A DNA stretch of 64,000 nucleotides from Cardinalis cardinalis (taxonomy: Eukaryota > Chordata > Aves > Passeriformes > Cardinalidae), in contig JACDOX010000008.1 in the NCBI GenBank assembly GCA_014549065.1, positions 5,125,922-5,189,921 of the forward strand. Direction: 5' to 3'. This document shows positions 11,998-25,200 of the stretch, piece by piece (the first letter of the stretch is position 1; the number at the start of each line of letters is the position of its first letter). Both the position numbers and the translations under genes were made by a program. The notes beneath the pieces were generated by a model. That model saw only the letters and a program-made list of their open reading frames with translations. It made no database searches and was not told the origin of the DNA.

Positions 11998-14900
11998 TTC
12001 TCAGTGACTGCAGGTATAAGNCAGTATTCCTGGTTCTTTATTCTTACCTGTGATTCCCTCTGTGAAGACNGATAAAGCACTTCACTTCTCTGTGCCCCAC
12101 TGCAATAGCAAGTGGCAGCTACTGCAGGGATGCTGAGAACTGCATCACTGCGTACAGCATTTGCCATGGTTGTGCCTGAATTGCCCCAGAAGTTTTTAGA
12201 AAGCAACTATTAGTAATTGTGTTCCTTTTTCTGGAGACCAAGAAAAGGGTGGAGCAGTGACTGCTTAAATTAATGCTGCAACATGGCAACTGCCAGTCGT
12301 AACAGTATCTGCCAGCTTCCCTCCTGGCTTTTTTTCTGCCTTCAGGGGAAAAAAAAATCCTCAGTATTGTGCTTGTATGAATTTTTGTGTGTGTGTTTAA
12401 CTGCGACTTCAGACACAGTTTATTCACAGAAAAATTACTTTTATATNTTGTCCTGAAAGTGGGAAAGCCTTGATAATGTTTAATATTTAAATAGATTTTG
12501 TATTGTAAAAGGACTGCCAGAGTTGATTTTTTTATCACTTGCAAGCAACATCATACAGGGACTCATGCCTCCACAGAAATCTGACATCTGTCTGAGAAAG
12601 AGGCATATGATAAAGGTGTGGGCAGGAGAAGTCCACCTTCATGGATTCCATATCATGGTGTAGCAATTCTAGTAAGATAAAGGGAGTAGTTTTAAAGGAA
12701 ACATGGCTCAGTAAGTTGTTCTGGCATTCCTGAAGGCTTTCAGAGCATGCGTTCTTCTAGTTATTAAACTCTGAATATTCAATTTCTTTTTGTATAGAAA
12801 ATGCACTTTAATCATATTAATGCAAAAAACCCACTTGATGCTGTTAGAACTGNGTCTCTTGGCCTGTAGTGGGAGCATAAATTCCTTTGCTCTGTTGATT
12901 TAAGATGGTCAAGGGCAGGAAGCTAATAAAGCACTTTGATTTCCTCAGCTGCAGTGCCCATTGCTGGCTTTAGCATTCATCTGTCCCTCTCCCAGCTCAG
13001 GAGTTAGGGCTGGTGGTGGATCAAGGNCATCTTTGAGGCTAGGCTCTTCAGCAGGACTGGTTCCTCTGGCCCACTAGTGGAAATCAACAGCATTTCCATT
13101 GCTACTACTGAAAACACCTGTATTGGAGATCAAGTTCAATGTTGTTGCAAATCAGCAGACAAGAGTTTTCACATCTTGCTTCCCTTAAAGAAACACTAAT
13201 TAAAGCTTTCCAATTGCATAAATATTTATATTCTTTTGTTGTTGTTCTATTGCATTTTGTGAAAGAGGGCAATTGGAAAGAAAAAATAATAATGAGAAAA
13301 GAGAGGTTTCTTCTCCCTTTTTCATGCCTCCTTGCCCACCNCTTCCCCAAAATAAAGTGTTGCTTAATATATATAGTAAGACACTCGGCAACCGAGAGGG
13401 TGTCCTGCCNTCTTTCTGTGTACCTGTACTCATACAAATGCACTTGCACAGAATATGGAGGTTTCTAGAAATACATAATTAAAGCTATAGAAAAGCTTTT
13501 ATTAGTAGAACATGAAGTTGAAGCATCTGGGATAGATAACACTAGAGCTCAAGGACACCTGGAAGATCATGACACATCTATGAAACAATCTAGACTTTTG
13601 AAGGCTGTAAGATGCCAAACAGTGTTGTTCCTTTTAAGCAAATCCTGTCTAGCCTGAGTGCTGGTATTGGCTGAGGCAATGTGTGGCCCTGCTCAGCCAG
13701 AAGATAACACNGTATAATTCTGTTACATTAAGTGGGAATACATGACTTGCTTTTGAAGAGTGTGAGCTGTACATGACACTTCTGTTATGCAGAGGGATTG
13801 AAGGGATGTCAAACTGTAAAGGCTGCAACTTGAAGTTGTAAATTCAGTGTGGGGAAGAGGCTGTGGTGTCTGATTACATCTGCAACATCCAAAGGACTTT
13901 CAGTCCTTTTCAAATACCAAAAGTAGTCAAAGAGCCAAGGAATCATGCAGTGATGCTTTAANCTCCTGCCTCAGTTCTTTTGTTTTGGGCTTAATGAAAC
14001 ATTTATATTAGTCACTAACAAACAAAGAAAGAGATACTAACATGAGTCTTACAGATGCACAAATCAGATTGCATGTAACCCNGATGATAAGGAAACAATA
14101 ATTAACATCTGTTGTAAATAAGAATTGTTTGGTTGCAGGAGAGTGCAGGAAATTACAAGCTTGAAGACAGCTCTGAGCTGTGTCAAATTTGTTGGGCTTG
14201 GTGNGTGGGTGATTTTTGTCCCTTGTTCTCATGATGTGAGCAAGAATGAGTGAAAGGTCCACTGGGGGTGGGGAAGTCTGACACCTGCAATACTCAGAGT
14301 CCCACATTAATGATGGCTTTTAAATGAGCATGAATAAAAATACCATTGTCATATACCCCCAATTCACAGAAGCCTCCTGCACCTGTTTGAGCAGTTAGCT
14401 CATCAACTCAGCCTGTTTATGCCAGGAGCACAAAACTGGCTCCTGCAGTCAGAGCAGGAATTGCTGCAGTGTCCACATGTGTGTGCCTGGCTGCATGGGG
14501 ACAGGGTTATGTATGCACACAGATAAATTAGAGGGTGTAAAGCACAGAAATGCTTCTAGCAGTGGTCTCAGAGTCTCTTTGGGTGCTGAAGGGATCCAAC
14601 GGCTTCCCTGGAGAAACAGCAAGGATCAGCTTCTGTGAGTGCTTCCCAGCCAGAGAGGGTCAGAAGAGAGGATGAGGAAATGTGTGCTGCATTGGGCTGC
14701 AGAAGCTTTTAGCTACGGTGTGGGATTGCTGTACCTCTGGAGATGAAGGCTGAGGGCTTTCATTACAGCTTTTTGCACAATTACAATTTCTCTAATAACT
14801 GTGTATGCTGCTGTAACAGCAAATCTTTTCTACTTCCATNTCTTGGCCATTTGCTAAATATAATCCCCTTTCCTTTAAACAAAAGATTNGCCCCTGTAAA

Positions 14901-15399
14901 CCTAATACAATGATTTGTGTAATGAGTTTATTTAAATTCCTGCCATGTTTTATCAAGTTGCTTCTTTATTTTTATACTGCAGTTCAGGTTTTATATTTTC
15001 ATGTATCAACTGGGAAACTGAATGTGAGGGAAAAAAGCCATCTAGCTTATCTGCAAAGGTTTTTGGAAAGCAGATGACACATTTAAAACACATTTTAATA
15101 CATTTTTGTGAAAATTGTCATGTAANGATGAGCTTAGAAAAATCTCATCTGAATTGTAATTTCTTCATAGTCACCAATTCTAGAGCTAGAGAAAGAAAGA
15201 GTCTTAAATAAGAAGCATGAAGAGAACCAAAATCTGTTGTGTCTCACTTTTTGGTAATTCACAGAAGTAATGTGGCTTTGTTGTTTCCCTTGCCTCTAGT
15301 TATCTTCCACGCAGAGTTCTGGTCTTTTGATTGAGATTGTAATTACACCCAAAAAATGACCTTTAGAGACTGATATTTTGGTTTATCATTTCAATACTG

Positions 15400-15447
15400 T
15401 AACAGGTAATATTTATGAAGGGGTAACAGGTAATATTTATGAAAGGG
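15400..15447. repeat. Tandem duplication, 24 bp x 2
   Basis: Two adjacent 24-base units begin TAACAGGTAATATTTATGAA. They differ at one position near the end (GAAGGGG against GAAAGGG), which points to a fairly recent local duplication. Confidence 0.9.
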
Positions 15448-18400
15448 AAATTCCACTGAGCATTTCTGTGATTTAGGTTCCTGCCCGTGGATATTGTGTA
15501 ACATACATTTCCCTTTCTGCTTGAGTCTTACTAAGCCAGAAGCCACAGCTGACCAGAAAACAGCTGCAACACCAGAAAATCACAGCAGTTTATTATGTTN
15601 TTTTCTGAACATTTTTTTGTACATGCTTTTGATTAACATGTATTTTCCCCAGCTTTGAAGGGGAAATGGGTAGAGTGAGGTGTGTTTTTGTGAGCTGCCA
15701 GGCCTAGAAACTATTGCTATATGACTGGTTTTGGCCAGAAGGTTTGCTTTTTGCTAGAAAATGTTGTGTTCATTACTGTGTTGCAACTGTGTGGTCAGTG
15801 TAGATAGGAATTATTATTTTCAAGATGGCAGGGGAGTGTTTGTGCCTTTTTCTAGTTTCTGTGGTGGATGGACTGGAAGAGAGGGATTGATATAGGTTGG
15901 GGCACAGCCCTGTGACAGCAGGAGGTTTAGACACCAGAGACTATTGAAAATTTCTTCTCTTGTTGTTTTGTGTGAAGGAAGTAATTAGCTATCTTTTTAT
16001 CAGGAATTGATGACAATTTAGAAAAAGAAAACCTCTAAAAGGGTTGCTTTCTTCAGCACAGCAAGACAGCATTGTTACTACAACTTCTGGGTTGCTGAGT
16101 AGCAACCTGATGTGCGGGTGAGAAGATAGTAGTCTTGTCAGCTCAAGAATTGCCTTTCAGACTCTGTAGGTTGTAATTAATATTCTGAAAAAGATTTTTA
16201 ATGAACAGAAGATAAATATTAGCCAATGTCGCTTGCAAATAAGTGAGAAAGGATTTGAGAACGTTCCTGATAGGGGATTGAATTTAACATTGAAGAAAGT
16301 AATCTCCTCTGTAAAAATCACTTGACTTGCTAGAATATATATTTTTAAAGCAGCAGAATAGAGTCTACTTAAGCTGGTAATGTGTAAGTGGTGCTATCAG
16401 TTGTATTATATGGGGCATAAAAGATATATTCTATGCTATGAAATCTAGGAATTTTTATTATTTTTTTATTTAGTCTTTTGAAATAAGAAAGGTATTGCAT
16501 GTAGCAAAGTGCAGTACAAACTATGGAGAGGAGTTGACAGGAGAAGGAGAAAGGTTATAGAACTAAGCTGGTTGAAGTTAGCACAGCTATCTTGCAATTC
16601 AGACAGTAGCACAATTGACAATGTTTGAAGTCATGTGCTCTTCAGAGTAAGGCTAAGCTTTCCTTGCCCAGAAAGCCAGCTGCTGGAAACTGGAGACTCA
16701 AGAAGTACAGATTCTACATGTCTTGAGAGTTTTTTGCCTTTCAAGTGAAGATTGGTGGTGACTGTTGAGTATGACTGGGTGGNTAAATACTGTGCTTTTG
16801 TGGCAGTATAACACTTTGGGATTTTTCTGTGTATAAAGTTAATCACAGGTTTGGGTAGATCTGAGTTAAAACCCAGTTATTATACAAGTGAATCTTGGGT
16901 CCTCTGAGCCCTTGGTTTTTCCAGACAGCCTGGATTAGAAGATCTCCTTGTAGCTTTGTTTATAACAAAGTACCAGAGAGATAATTGAAATGCCTGACAA
17001 GCAAGAGAATGGGGGATGTACCTCACAGTTAAGTTTCACTGTAAGTGACACTGCCTCTCCTTTTGGATCTAAATTACACACAGACCACATAAATCTACTT
17101 CAGTCCAGGAATTACAGTATTCTATAATAAATCACATAAGCAGACCTGCTTTTAAATTCATGTGTGTTTTCCAATTAAGGCAGAACCTACTTTTTTTTTC
17201 CCCTCCCTAAACCTACATCAGTGCTTGATGTAACAGATTTGGTCCCAAGTTTGTGGTCTAAAAATACAAGAGGGTTGTACTTTTCTTTCTCCGTGTAAAC
17301 ATGAGGAGAATGAACTTCATACTTCATGGTTCCCAGCCCTCCGAGTTCATCCTTTGTCTCCAGCAAATCAGGGAGTTGTGCAAATATCAACTGTGACAAA
17401 TTTGCTGGTTTCTAGAATCTATGCTAAAAGCTTTGTTTTTCCCTTTTCTTCTTGGAGAGGGGCAGGGCATAACCCAGTTGCAATTTCTGAAACCCAGCTG
17501 CATGCAGTGTGGTCCAGAGAGTATTTTCCCTCGGTAATGTTCACTCCCTGCTAAACTACCCTCACTGCAGACAACAGGTGTCAGCAGCAGATTATCCTTT
17601 TAGAGGAAACTGAGCCGGAGGGAATTACAGATTTTTGACAGAGATGACAATAGGGAAACCAGCAAATACTTTTCCTTCTAATGTGAAATTTATGAAAGCT
17701 AATGCTTCTGGCATCCNCATCTCAAGGTTAGTGGCACTCAAGAAAATAGGGAGACGAGCAACTCAAATAGTCAAGCACATAAATCCAACTGTCTTACAAT
17801 TGATGGTGAATTGTCTGAGAGTCCCCAGTTTGGAGAGAAGGTTGAAAGAGGGTTGGTCATGTTTGATGAAGCCACAAAGGCAGTGGATAAAATAAGTGCA
17901 GAGTTACTATGAGGATCCAACTCTGTTTTTTTCATGTGGCTCTGCTGCCTTTATTACTCTGGATCATCTATTAGTGCTTGCATCCTCNGGAGGAACAGAT
18001 ACAGTTGCGCTTGTTTTTAAGAAGTGTACAAAAAGCTTCCCTACATGAAACTTCCCTGTGGACACTTAAACAGGAAAGAAATGGTGTGTTAAGTGAATTT
18101 AACTTAGCCAATAGCTCTCTCCCACAGAATGTGATACTAAAAGAAAAAAAAGAGTTTGCATGTTTCCTGAAGTCTTTCAAGTGTGTTCACTTTTCAACAA
18201 AGTCCTCATTGTCCTTTTTAAATAAATTCCACAATCCTAGCAGTAGAGGAGTTTCTTAATCAGTTGACATTGTAATCGTTTTAGGGTAATCTGTTTTCAC
18301 ATGCAAATTCAGTTCACGATGCTGAAAAGGGATTCATTTAGGCTGCCAGAAAATGCATGGGAAACACACTGTAGCTTTTCCAAAACACTTAAGCAGAAAA

Positions 18401-19240
18401 AATTCTCAGGCAGTGAGGGAAAACTCCCACTTGCAAGATTTTTGTGCCAGAAAAATCTGTATCAAGGGCAACTACCCCCGTCCACAAACCAATATATACA
18501 GTGAGAAAATGGTACAAATGTGCTACCAAACAGTTATAGATATAAAAAAATGAAGACAGCAAAGTTGTGGATTGAGTCCTTACATGTCTTCCTTCCTTTC
18601 AGGTGTTCTTTATTATTGTGCATACTGTGAACATTAGATTATATGGTGTAATAGAAGACAGGCATAATGTGAATGAAGCAGTAAAGTTGGAAAATATAAA
18701 TTGGCTAGTTTAGGCTGTACAAACACAATACCTTGAATATATTTGTCCTTTAAAAATTACTTTAAGAAATGCGATGTCTGAAAGGTCCATATATCCATGA
18801 TCGACCANGAGGTAATGAAGAACGCTGTCTTTCTAGGTGGTTGTAGCAAAAGCAAGTGTGGCNCAGCCTAAACCTGGGAGCTCTCAACCTTGGGTGTTCT
18901 GTGAGTGAGGTTGCTTCTGCAGGGAGGCAGCCGAAGTGCGTGGCATTTGGGGTCCCTCTACTGGTTGAACTTAAAGCCCTGTCCATTAGCTTGTGTGGTG
19001 AGATGNTATTCACGAAATACCCTGAATTACTTTCCTTTGTGATTGCATTTTAGGATCTTACTTAGTTAGCACATCTGCAAACCACCTCTCTTTGAAAGGT
19101 CTGCTAATGTACACCTACTCCCCAAATAATCCCTTCAGAACATAAGCAGGTGCTTGAGAGTTAAATGCATACTTAAATGCTGTACTTAATAGGAGTGGTG
19201 AAGGCATATGCTCTCATGCTTTTTTCTAAGTGAAGATTTT

Positions 19241-19270
19241 TGATGGCTTTGTCAAATGATGGCTTTGTCA
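19241..19270. repeat. Short direct repeat, 14 bp x 2
   Basis: TGATGGCTTTGTCA occurs at 19241-19254 and again at 19257-19270, separated by two A residues. The copies are identical. Confidence 0.85.
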
Positions 19271-22200
19271 CTGGGCAGTTAAACAGGCAGTACTCAACAC
19301 TTCACAAACCATTACCTTGACTTTGTCACCATCTGTAATGTCATTGTCTATACAGCCATGAAAGTGGCACTGTCAGTCATAATGCAAAAGCAAAAACAGT
19401 CTTTAGTTTCTCTAGTGTTTTTCGAAGGCTGCATGAGTGAACTGTAGAAGTAAGGAAAGACACTGGTTTAAAAGCAGAATTAAAACTCCAAAACAAACTT
19501 TCTTGTTAACTTTTCTCATACCTGTGGGCAGGTGATTCCCTCTCCCTCCAGCTTTATGGAGTGGTTTGAGTGCTGGAAGGCATGCCTCAAATATGAAGCA
19601 GCATGTAGCAGCATGAAGATGAACTGTAACATTCCTGTGTTACAAGGGGCAGTTGGAGCAAGGATAATACTTGCTGTGTCATGTCCATACCTTTAAACAT
19701 GCTCTTCTGTAGTCACTGACAGGAGTCCTTTATTTTAAAACAATAAAATTCCTCAAGCCTGAGTGCCAAATAGACTTAAAATTACTATGTTCACAGTCAC
19801 CTAGTTCTTGCACTTTTGTCTAGACACGTGTATTGATCAGTGTTTTAGAGAGTACAGGAGTGGGTAGATTTCTGGTCAGACCCTGCACCACTGCTTTGTA
19901 TTCTTGCATTTTGTGTTTTACTGCATGAAAGGGAAGTTATCCATGAGCTCCCCTTTATCATCTAGGTCTCAAGTGGAGAGGATGCTGTGGGCTGTGGCAG
20001 TGTGGCAGTCTCCCATAATCCCTGGGTACAGGAGCACAGCGACACTTAATCTGATCCTTTTACAGCCTCTGGCCTCTGTGCTTCTCTTTCTTCCTCTGCA
20101 GGAAATGGTTAGGTGGAAAAGGGACTCTGGGCCTTATTGTCACTTANGTGGTTGTTCTTATTCTAGAAGAATTACATTGAATAACATATGGGTGTATTTA
20201 TGTCTGAATCTCCAGTTCTGAAAACTCCCAGCTCCTTTTTAGAGCTGATCTGGAGAAGAGTGACTTTGCTTCCTAGCTGTGCTTTGCTGTGTTCACCTGA
20301 ATCAAGCACCATTTCTGCCAAAAGGTTCTTACTCCTCAGTTAAGTGTTGGCAACTCAAAACCAACNGCTAATTCCTTATGGCTCCTGGTATAGCTGTAAA
20401 TGTTTTCCCATTGTTCAGTCTAGTGTGTGCAAGGTACAGTGCATAATTCCATTGGAAAGTCTCAAATAATGTATTCCCTACATAGAATCTTTCCAGACAT
20501 TTGCTTCCTAGTGTGCATTCGGTCCTTAGTCCTAACAGCCTTAACTCCACATCCACAAAGTCAGAGCAGGATTTTGCAGAGACTACTAAGAACTGTAGAA
20601 TGTGAACAGCATACAATTTGGAGATCGAGAAACTTCTTTTTCTGTTGGTTCTTATGTAGACCAGAGGCTGTTCTCCCTGAAGAACTGCACAGTGCAGAAG
20701 CTGTGCCTTCCTCCCTCAGGCTCTCCTATGAGGATGCCTGGCCTCACCTTGGTGACAGTGCCCTGAGGGGGTCATCCATCAGCTGGGAACTGGAATATCT
20801 CATCTGTGTAACAGNGGTGTTCTGCTTGGTGCTGATACCTCTAAACCTCAAGCAGGACTAATGGGAAGAAAATGGTACAGGCAGACCAGCTGCCAGATGG
20901 AAAATTATTTGCTGTAATGCTGCAGTTGCACAGAAAGAAGAAATGGCCAGTTACTTTTGGATTGACTGTTTTTTATATGAGAAACATATTTGTAATCTGC
21001 CTCCTCAACAAAATGATGTGATGAGAATAAAAGGCGGTTTCTGAATTCTATTCCTATGCCAAATTTTATGTGATATTTTGAAATTGCTCACTTGTTTTAA
21101 AGAACTAGAAAATTGTTTAGAGTGATTTGAGGGGATTATGCAGGAGGAAACCAGCATCTACCTAGCAAAATAATTACGCCATTCAGTTGTAAAGAACTTA
21201 AAAACTTCTAAACCCTGCTCCTTTCCCATCTTAGGAATGGTAGAGTTTGGTCTTCTATAAATTCAGAAGCGCTTGAATTTATTGCTGNTTCAGGCTTGTG
21301 TGAACCTGAACTAATCCTAATAAAACCAACAGGATTTGATCAAAAAGAAATAGGAATCATATGCTTCTAAATCAGAACCTATGACATTTAATCAGTGCAG
21401 GGACCATGGACATGGAATGTTTATGGTATGTAATGGAGCAAGGGTAGAAGATCCACCCACAAGTGGGCAGCTGAGGCTGCAGGACATGGTCAGTGCTGCA
21501 GGGCTCAGTACAGCAGGACACCGTGCCACAGGTTCATGCACAGCTGACTTCAGGTAACAATCCTAGAAATCTCAGTGCAGGATGCCCCCAGGTATCCCTG
21601 TATCCACTTGGCGCGTGTGTCCTGAGTTTCAGCTTACCTATGCTGATGCAAGTTTAGAGTACTTTGGTGTAAGTCAATGAAATACTAGTGATGTGCCATG
21701 GATATGGCAGAATAATTTCTANTGTTTCAGTACTGTTTGAAAACTTCTAATGAGAATGGTGCATATTGTGTGAGGAGCTTGCTCTGCTAGGTACTTTTTT
21801 AAAAATTTTGAGCTCTAGAAGAAAAATACATCAATTCAAATCACAGTAACTCAGATAAAAATATTTTTTTTTAATATGGCGGCTGTGTTTGGAAAAAATT
21901 TCCATAGTTGTGCAAGTTTCCCTACAAAATCCAAACAGAAAAACATTGATGGAAAGTTTTCTCTGAAGTGCATTTGTGAGAAGATATGGCTTTGATAAAA
22001 GAAACTTTCCTCTGCCAAGGGGTGACAGTAGTAAAAAGAATGACCTACTTTCAGCAACTGAGAAGAAAAAGCCTTAATGTCAGCTGTCCCCAAGAGATGT
22101 GATCTTGGAGCTTTGACAGGAATTCTTACAAGTGCACTCTCTCCAGAAAGTAAAAAAATCTGGATGTTTCTGTTGCAGGTTTCAGTGTTGACAGACTTTA

Positions 22201-25200
22201 AAAATGTTCTCTGCTCTCCTGGACTCTGCTTAGCTGACAATTCTGCACTTTTTTCTTCTCAGAACAAGTGCCTGGATTATCTACAGAGACAAAAGAAAAA
22301 AAATCTTATGCTCTTGTATTAGCTCTTTGCAGCCCCATGGGAAACCACCTGGTTTTAATCAGGATATNAGCAAAAGTCAGGTATTCATAAGATCTATATT
22401 CCCCATGCTCCCTCATATGAGTGAATGGAAAGGGACTGGAGAATAGCATAAACTTACCATCAACCGTGAAAAACATCTAAGCTAATTTGATAAATTAATT
22501 CTGTGTTTTCTAGGAATTTCATCCCTGGTCTTAACTTTGATTTATCCATGCAAACCTTATAACAGTTTGTATGCGAGTGCTAAAGAACAGTCTGGAACAA
22601 CTCTATCCAGTATGTATTTCACACTGTGTCTGGTTTTGGTGGGATTTTTTTTTCTTTAAAACTAAAATTATCGTGTGACAAGTTGGCTGGCAATTTAGGA
22701 AATAACTGGATAGTTAAACAATGTTGGCATTGAAGTCTTGCTCTCAAAGTTTTAGATTACTGTGNAAATGATGGAATATTGTTATTGTGGTTAAAATAAG
22801 AGCTCCTTGCCATCCATGTAGTGATATTGCCATAAAGAAAGAGGTNTATTTTTCTGCTCCACTTTTGTCATGTATTATTCATATTATGTATGAGAAGTAA
22901 AAGTCATTCTTCAGGGGATGCTTCCCATATGAATTTTATCTGTTAACTATTATGAAAATATTTTAAATTTTCATTGTTTTTTCATGCTTTTTATTTAGTA
23001 GAGGAGGATATTTTGTTAGTTGTGCCATAGCTGCAATCAATCTTTTAATGGGAGGTGAAACAAAACCTACATGTAAATAGTTTTAATCAACAGACTGTGA
23101 ATGAACTTAAGTTTCATGAGTGTTAAAAATAGAGAAGGCACAAACTAGAACACTTTTTATCAAGTTTTCTTAGTATTTCATAGAACTTCAGCCTTTTCCA
23201 TTAATTGCCTTTTTTTTTTTACTAAAAAAGAAGCAAATAGAAGTGATTAAAAGGTTCTGATAGCTCTTTTGTGCAAATTAGTGCCCTACACATGATTTGA
23301 CATAATTTGAATTGGCCATCTTTGTAACATCTATTTCTCTTCCTGTTTTGGAGGAAGATAAGAATAACTTCATAAAACACTGTGGGCAAGAAGTGCTTTC
23401 CATGTCCTCTAGGCAATCATACTGTGCCTTGAAGCATGATTAACCTGTCACATTGTATAAGACTGCATAGCTGCAAATTTTATTGAATAGTGGTAATTGC
23501 TTTCTTTAGTGCCTGAATGCAGCTTAATATCTCTTACTTAGTGACTCGAAGAACTGCTAAATCCTGGTNTTGGGATGCTGGAGACACACACCTGTTATGT
23601 TTTGAATGTGCCTAGCAGCTCTTGGGTCTTCTACTGGAGTCTGGGGTAAATGTAAAACCTTGTGCAAGACTGACACAAGNTTTGTGTTTTGGTGAGTTTT
23701 CATTTGTTGTATTTGTTCCTTACTGGTCAGCTGTTAGTTAATGAATAGTAACAGAGGATAACACTAAAGTCAGGGCTATGGGGATTGACATGGCTGACTT
23801 GTTCNCATCACCCCCTGCTGGTGTCGAGCCCTGCTTCCCTTCCTCATCTCTCTCAAGTTTTGTCTGAGTGCTGTGTGTCCGAATCTGATGAACTATTACA
23901 GATGCTTAGGAAGCTCTGCATCCTTCTGTTCTGGGTGTCCTGATTTCAAAGGATACCTCCACCTATTGTTGGGATTGANACCTCTGTCAGTTGCTTGCTT
24001 ATGGATGGAATGTGAGAGGTGTGAGCCTGCCTGGATGCACTCACCCTGCGTTCNAAGCTGGTCTCTCACCTGCACAGGACAGCACAACCCCATCGGCTCT
24101 GTGCCCCAGCTTTGGAGCTCCTGCTGCTGACTGGGAAATTGTGCAAATTGTTTTCTAAGCTCCAGTAGGTTCATATGGGCATGGAAATACTTTTCCATGA
24201 AGAGAGAAAGAGTACATGATGCCCTTCCTACATGGAAACAGAGCACAGGAAGAGAAAAACCATGAGGGCTACTTCAAAGCAGTTTTCTTTCCTAGTTTCT
24301 TCCNTAGGGAGTGGTGGGCGATAAGTAGTAGTGGCCTGTTCATTTGTTGGTTTGTTTTTAACATTTGGGGATTCCTGGTCTGATACTATGAATGATAAAT
24401 TAATTACCAGGATCATCTGGCAAGTTGTCAGCACNCTNACTACTTCCAGTGCAGATCTGAGTTGCAGAAAGGGAAGACTACTGGAAAAGGACAGGAAAAT
24501 GNGAACAAACACCAAGCATANATTACATTATAGAGTATGGCTATACCTGAAGTCATACAGCTCAAGTAATCTTAAAGGTTGCTACTGAGNGTNGTGTATC
24601 NTCTGTCTTATTCTAATGTGTGTTACAATTATCATGTTGTAGATAGGGCTCATTGCAATCTTAATGTCGGAGAAAGAACACCCAAATTAGATTAAATTGA
24701 GTGATGGCCATGCTGTAATCACCACTGAGCTAAGTTGCAGTGTCATGAGTAACGTACCACAAATTGCTACAGCGCCCAAATTCTTCTCTAAGCCAGTATA
24801 GCACTGCAAAATCCTAACTAAAGCATTAGCTTTAGGTTTCCATTAGTTATAGCTAAATATTTATTCTTAGGTGAATTGTACTGGCAAGACACAGAGNTTG
24901 TGCTTCCTAATGCCTCCTGTATCTTTTTGTAATATGCCTGGTAGGCAGGCACATACAATAAGAGAAGAGTTAACAGATGCTGTGGGTTCTGGAGAAATGC
25001 ATTTATTGTNAAGTCCTTTTTTACTGTAATTACAGCCAGGATGGCAGTCTCCAGGAAGGTATTAAATTGGGTCAACAGCTAAAAAGGCTTGAGAAGAGAC
25101 ATTGATGACAGCCAAGTGGTACATATACAGGAAATAAATGGCAGTGTGGTTCTGGGTGCAATAGGCTTTTAAATGTTGTAAGGGTGCCATTAACATGTAA

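Noticed and set aside
12119..12544. 141-codon minus-strand open frame
   Set aside because: It shows random-looking composition and overlaps another open frame, without splice or domain support.
20427..20861. 144-codon plus-strand open frame
   Set aside because: The translation has no family resemblance and contains a masked codon. No exon signals support it.
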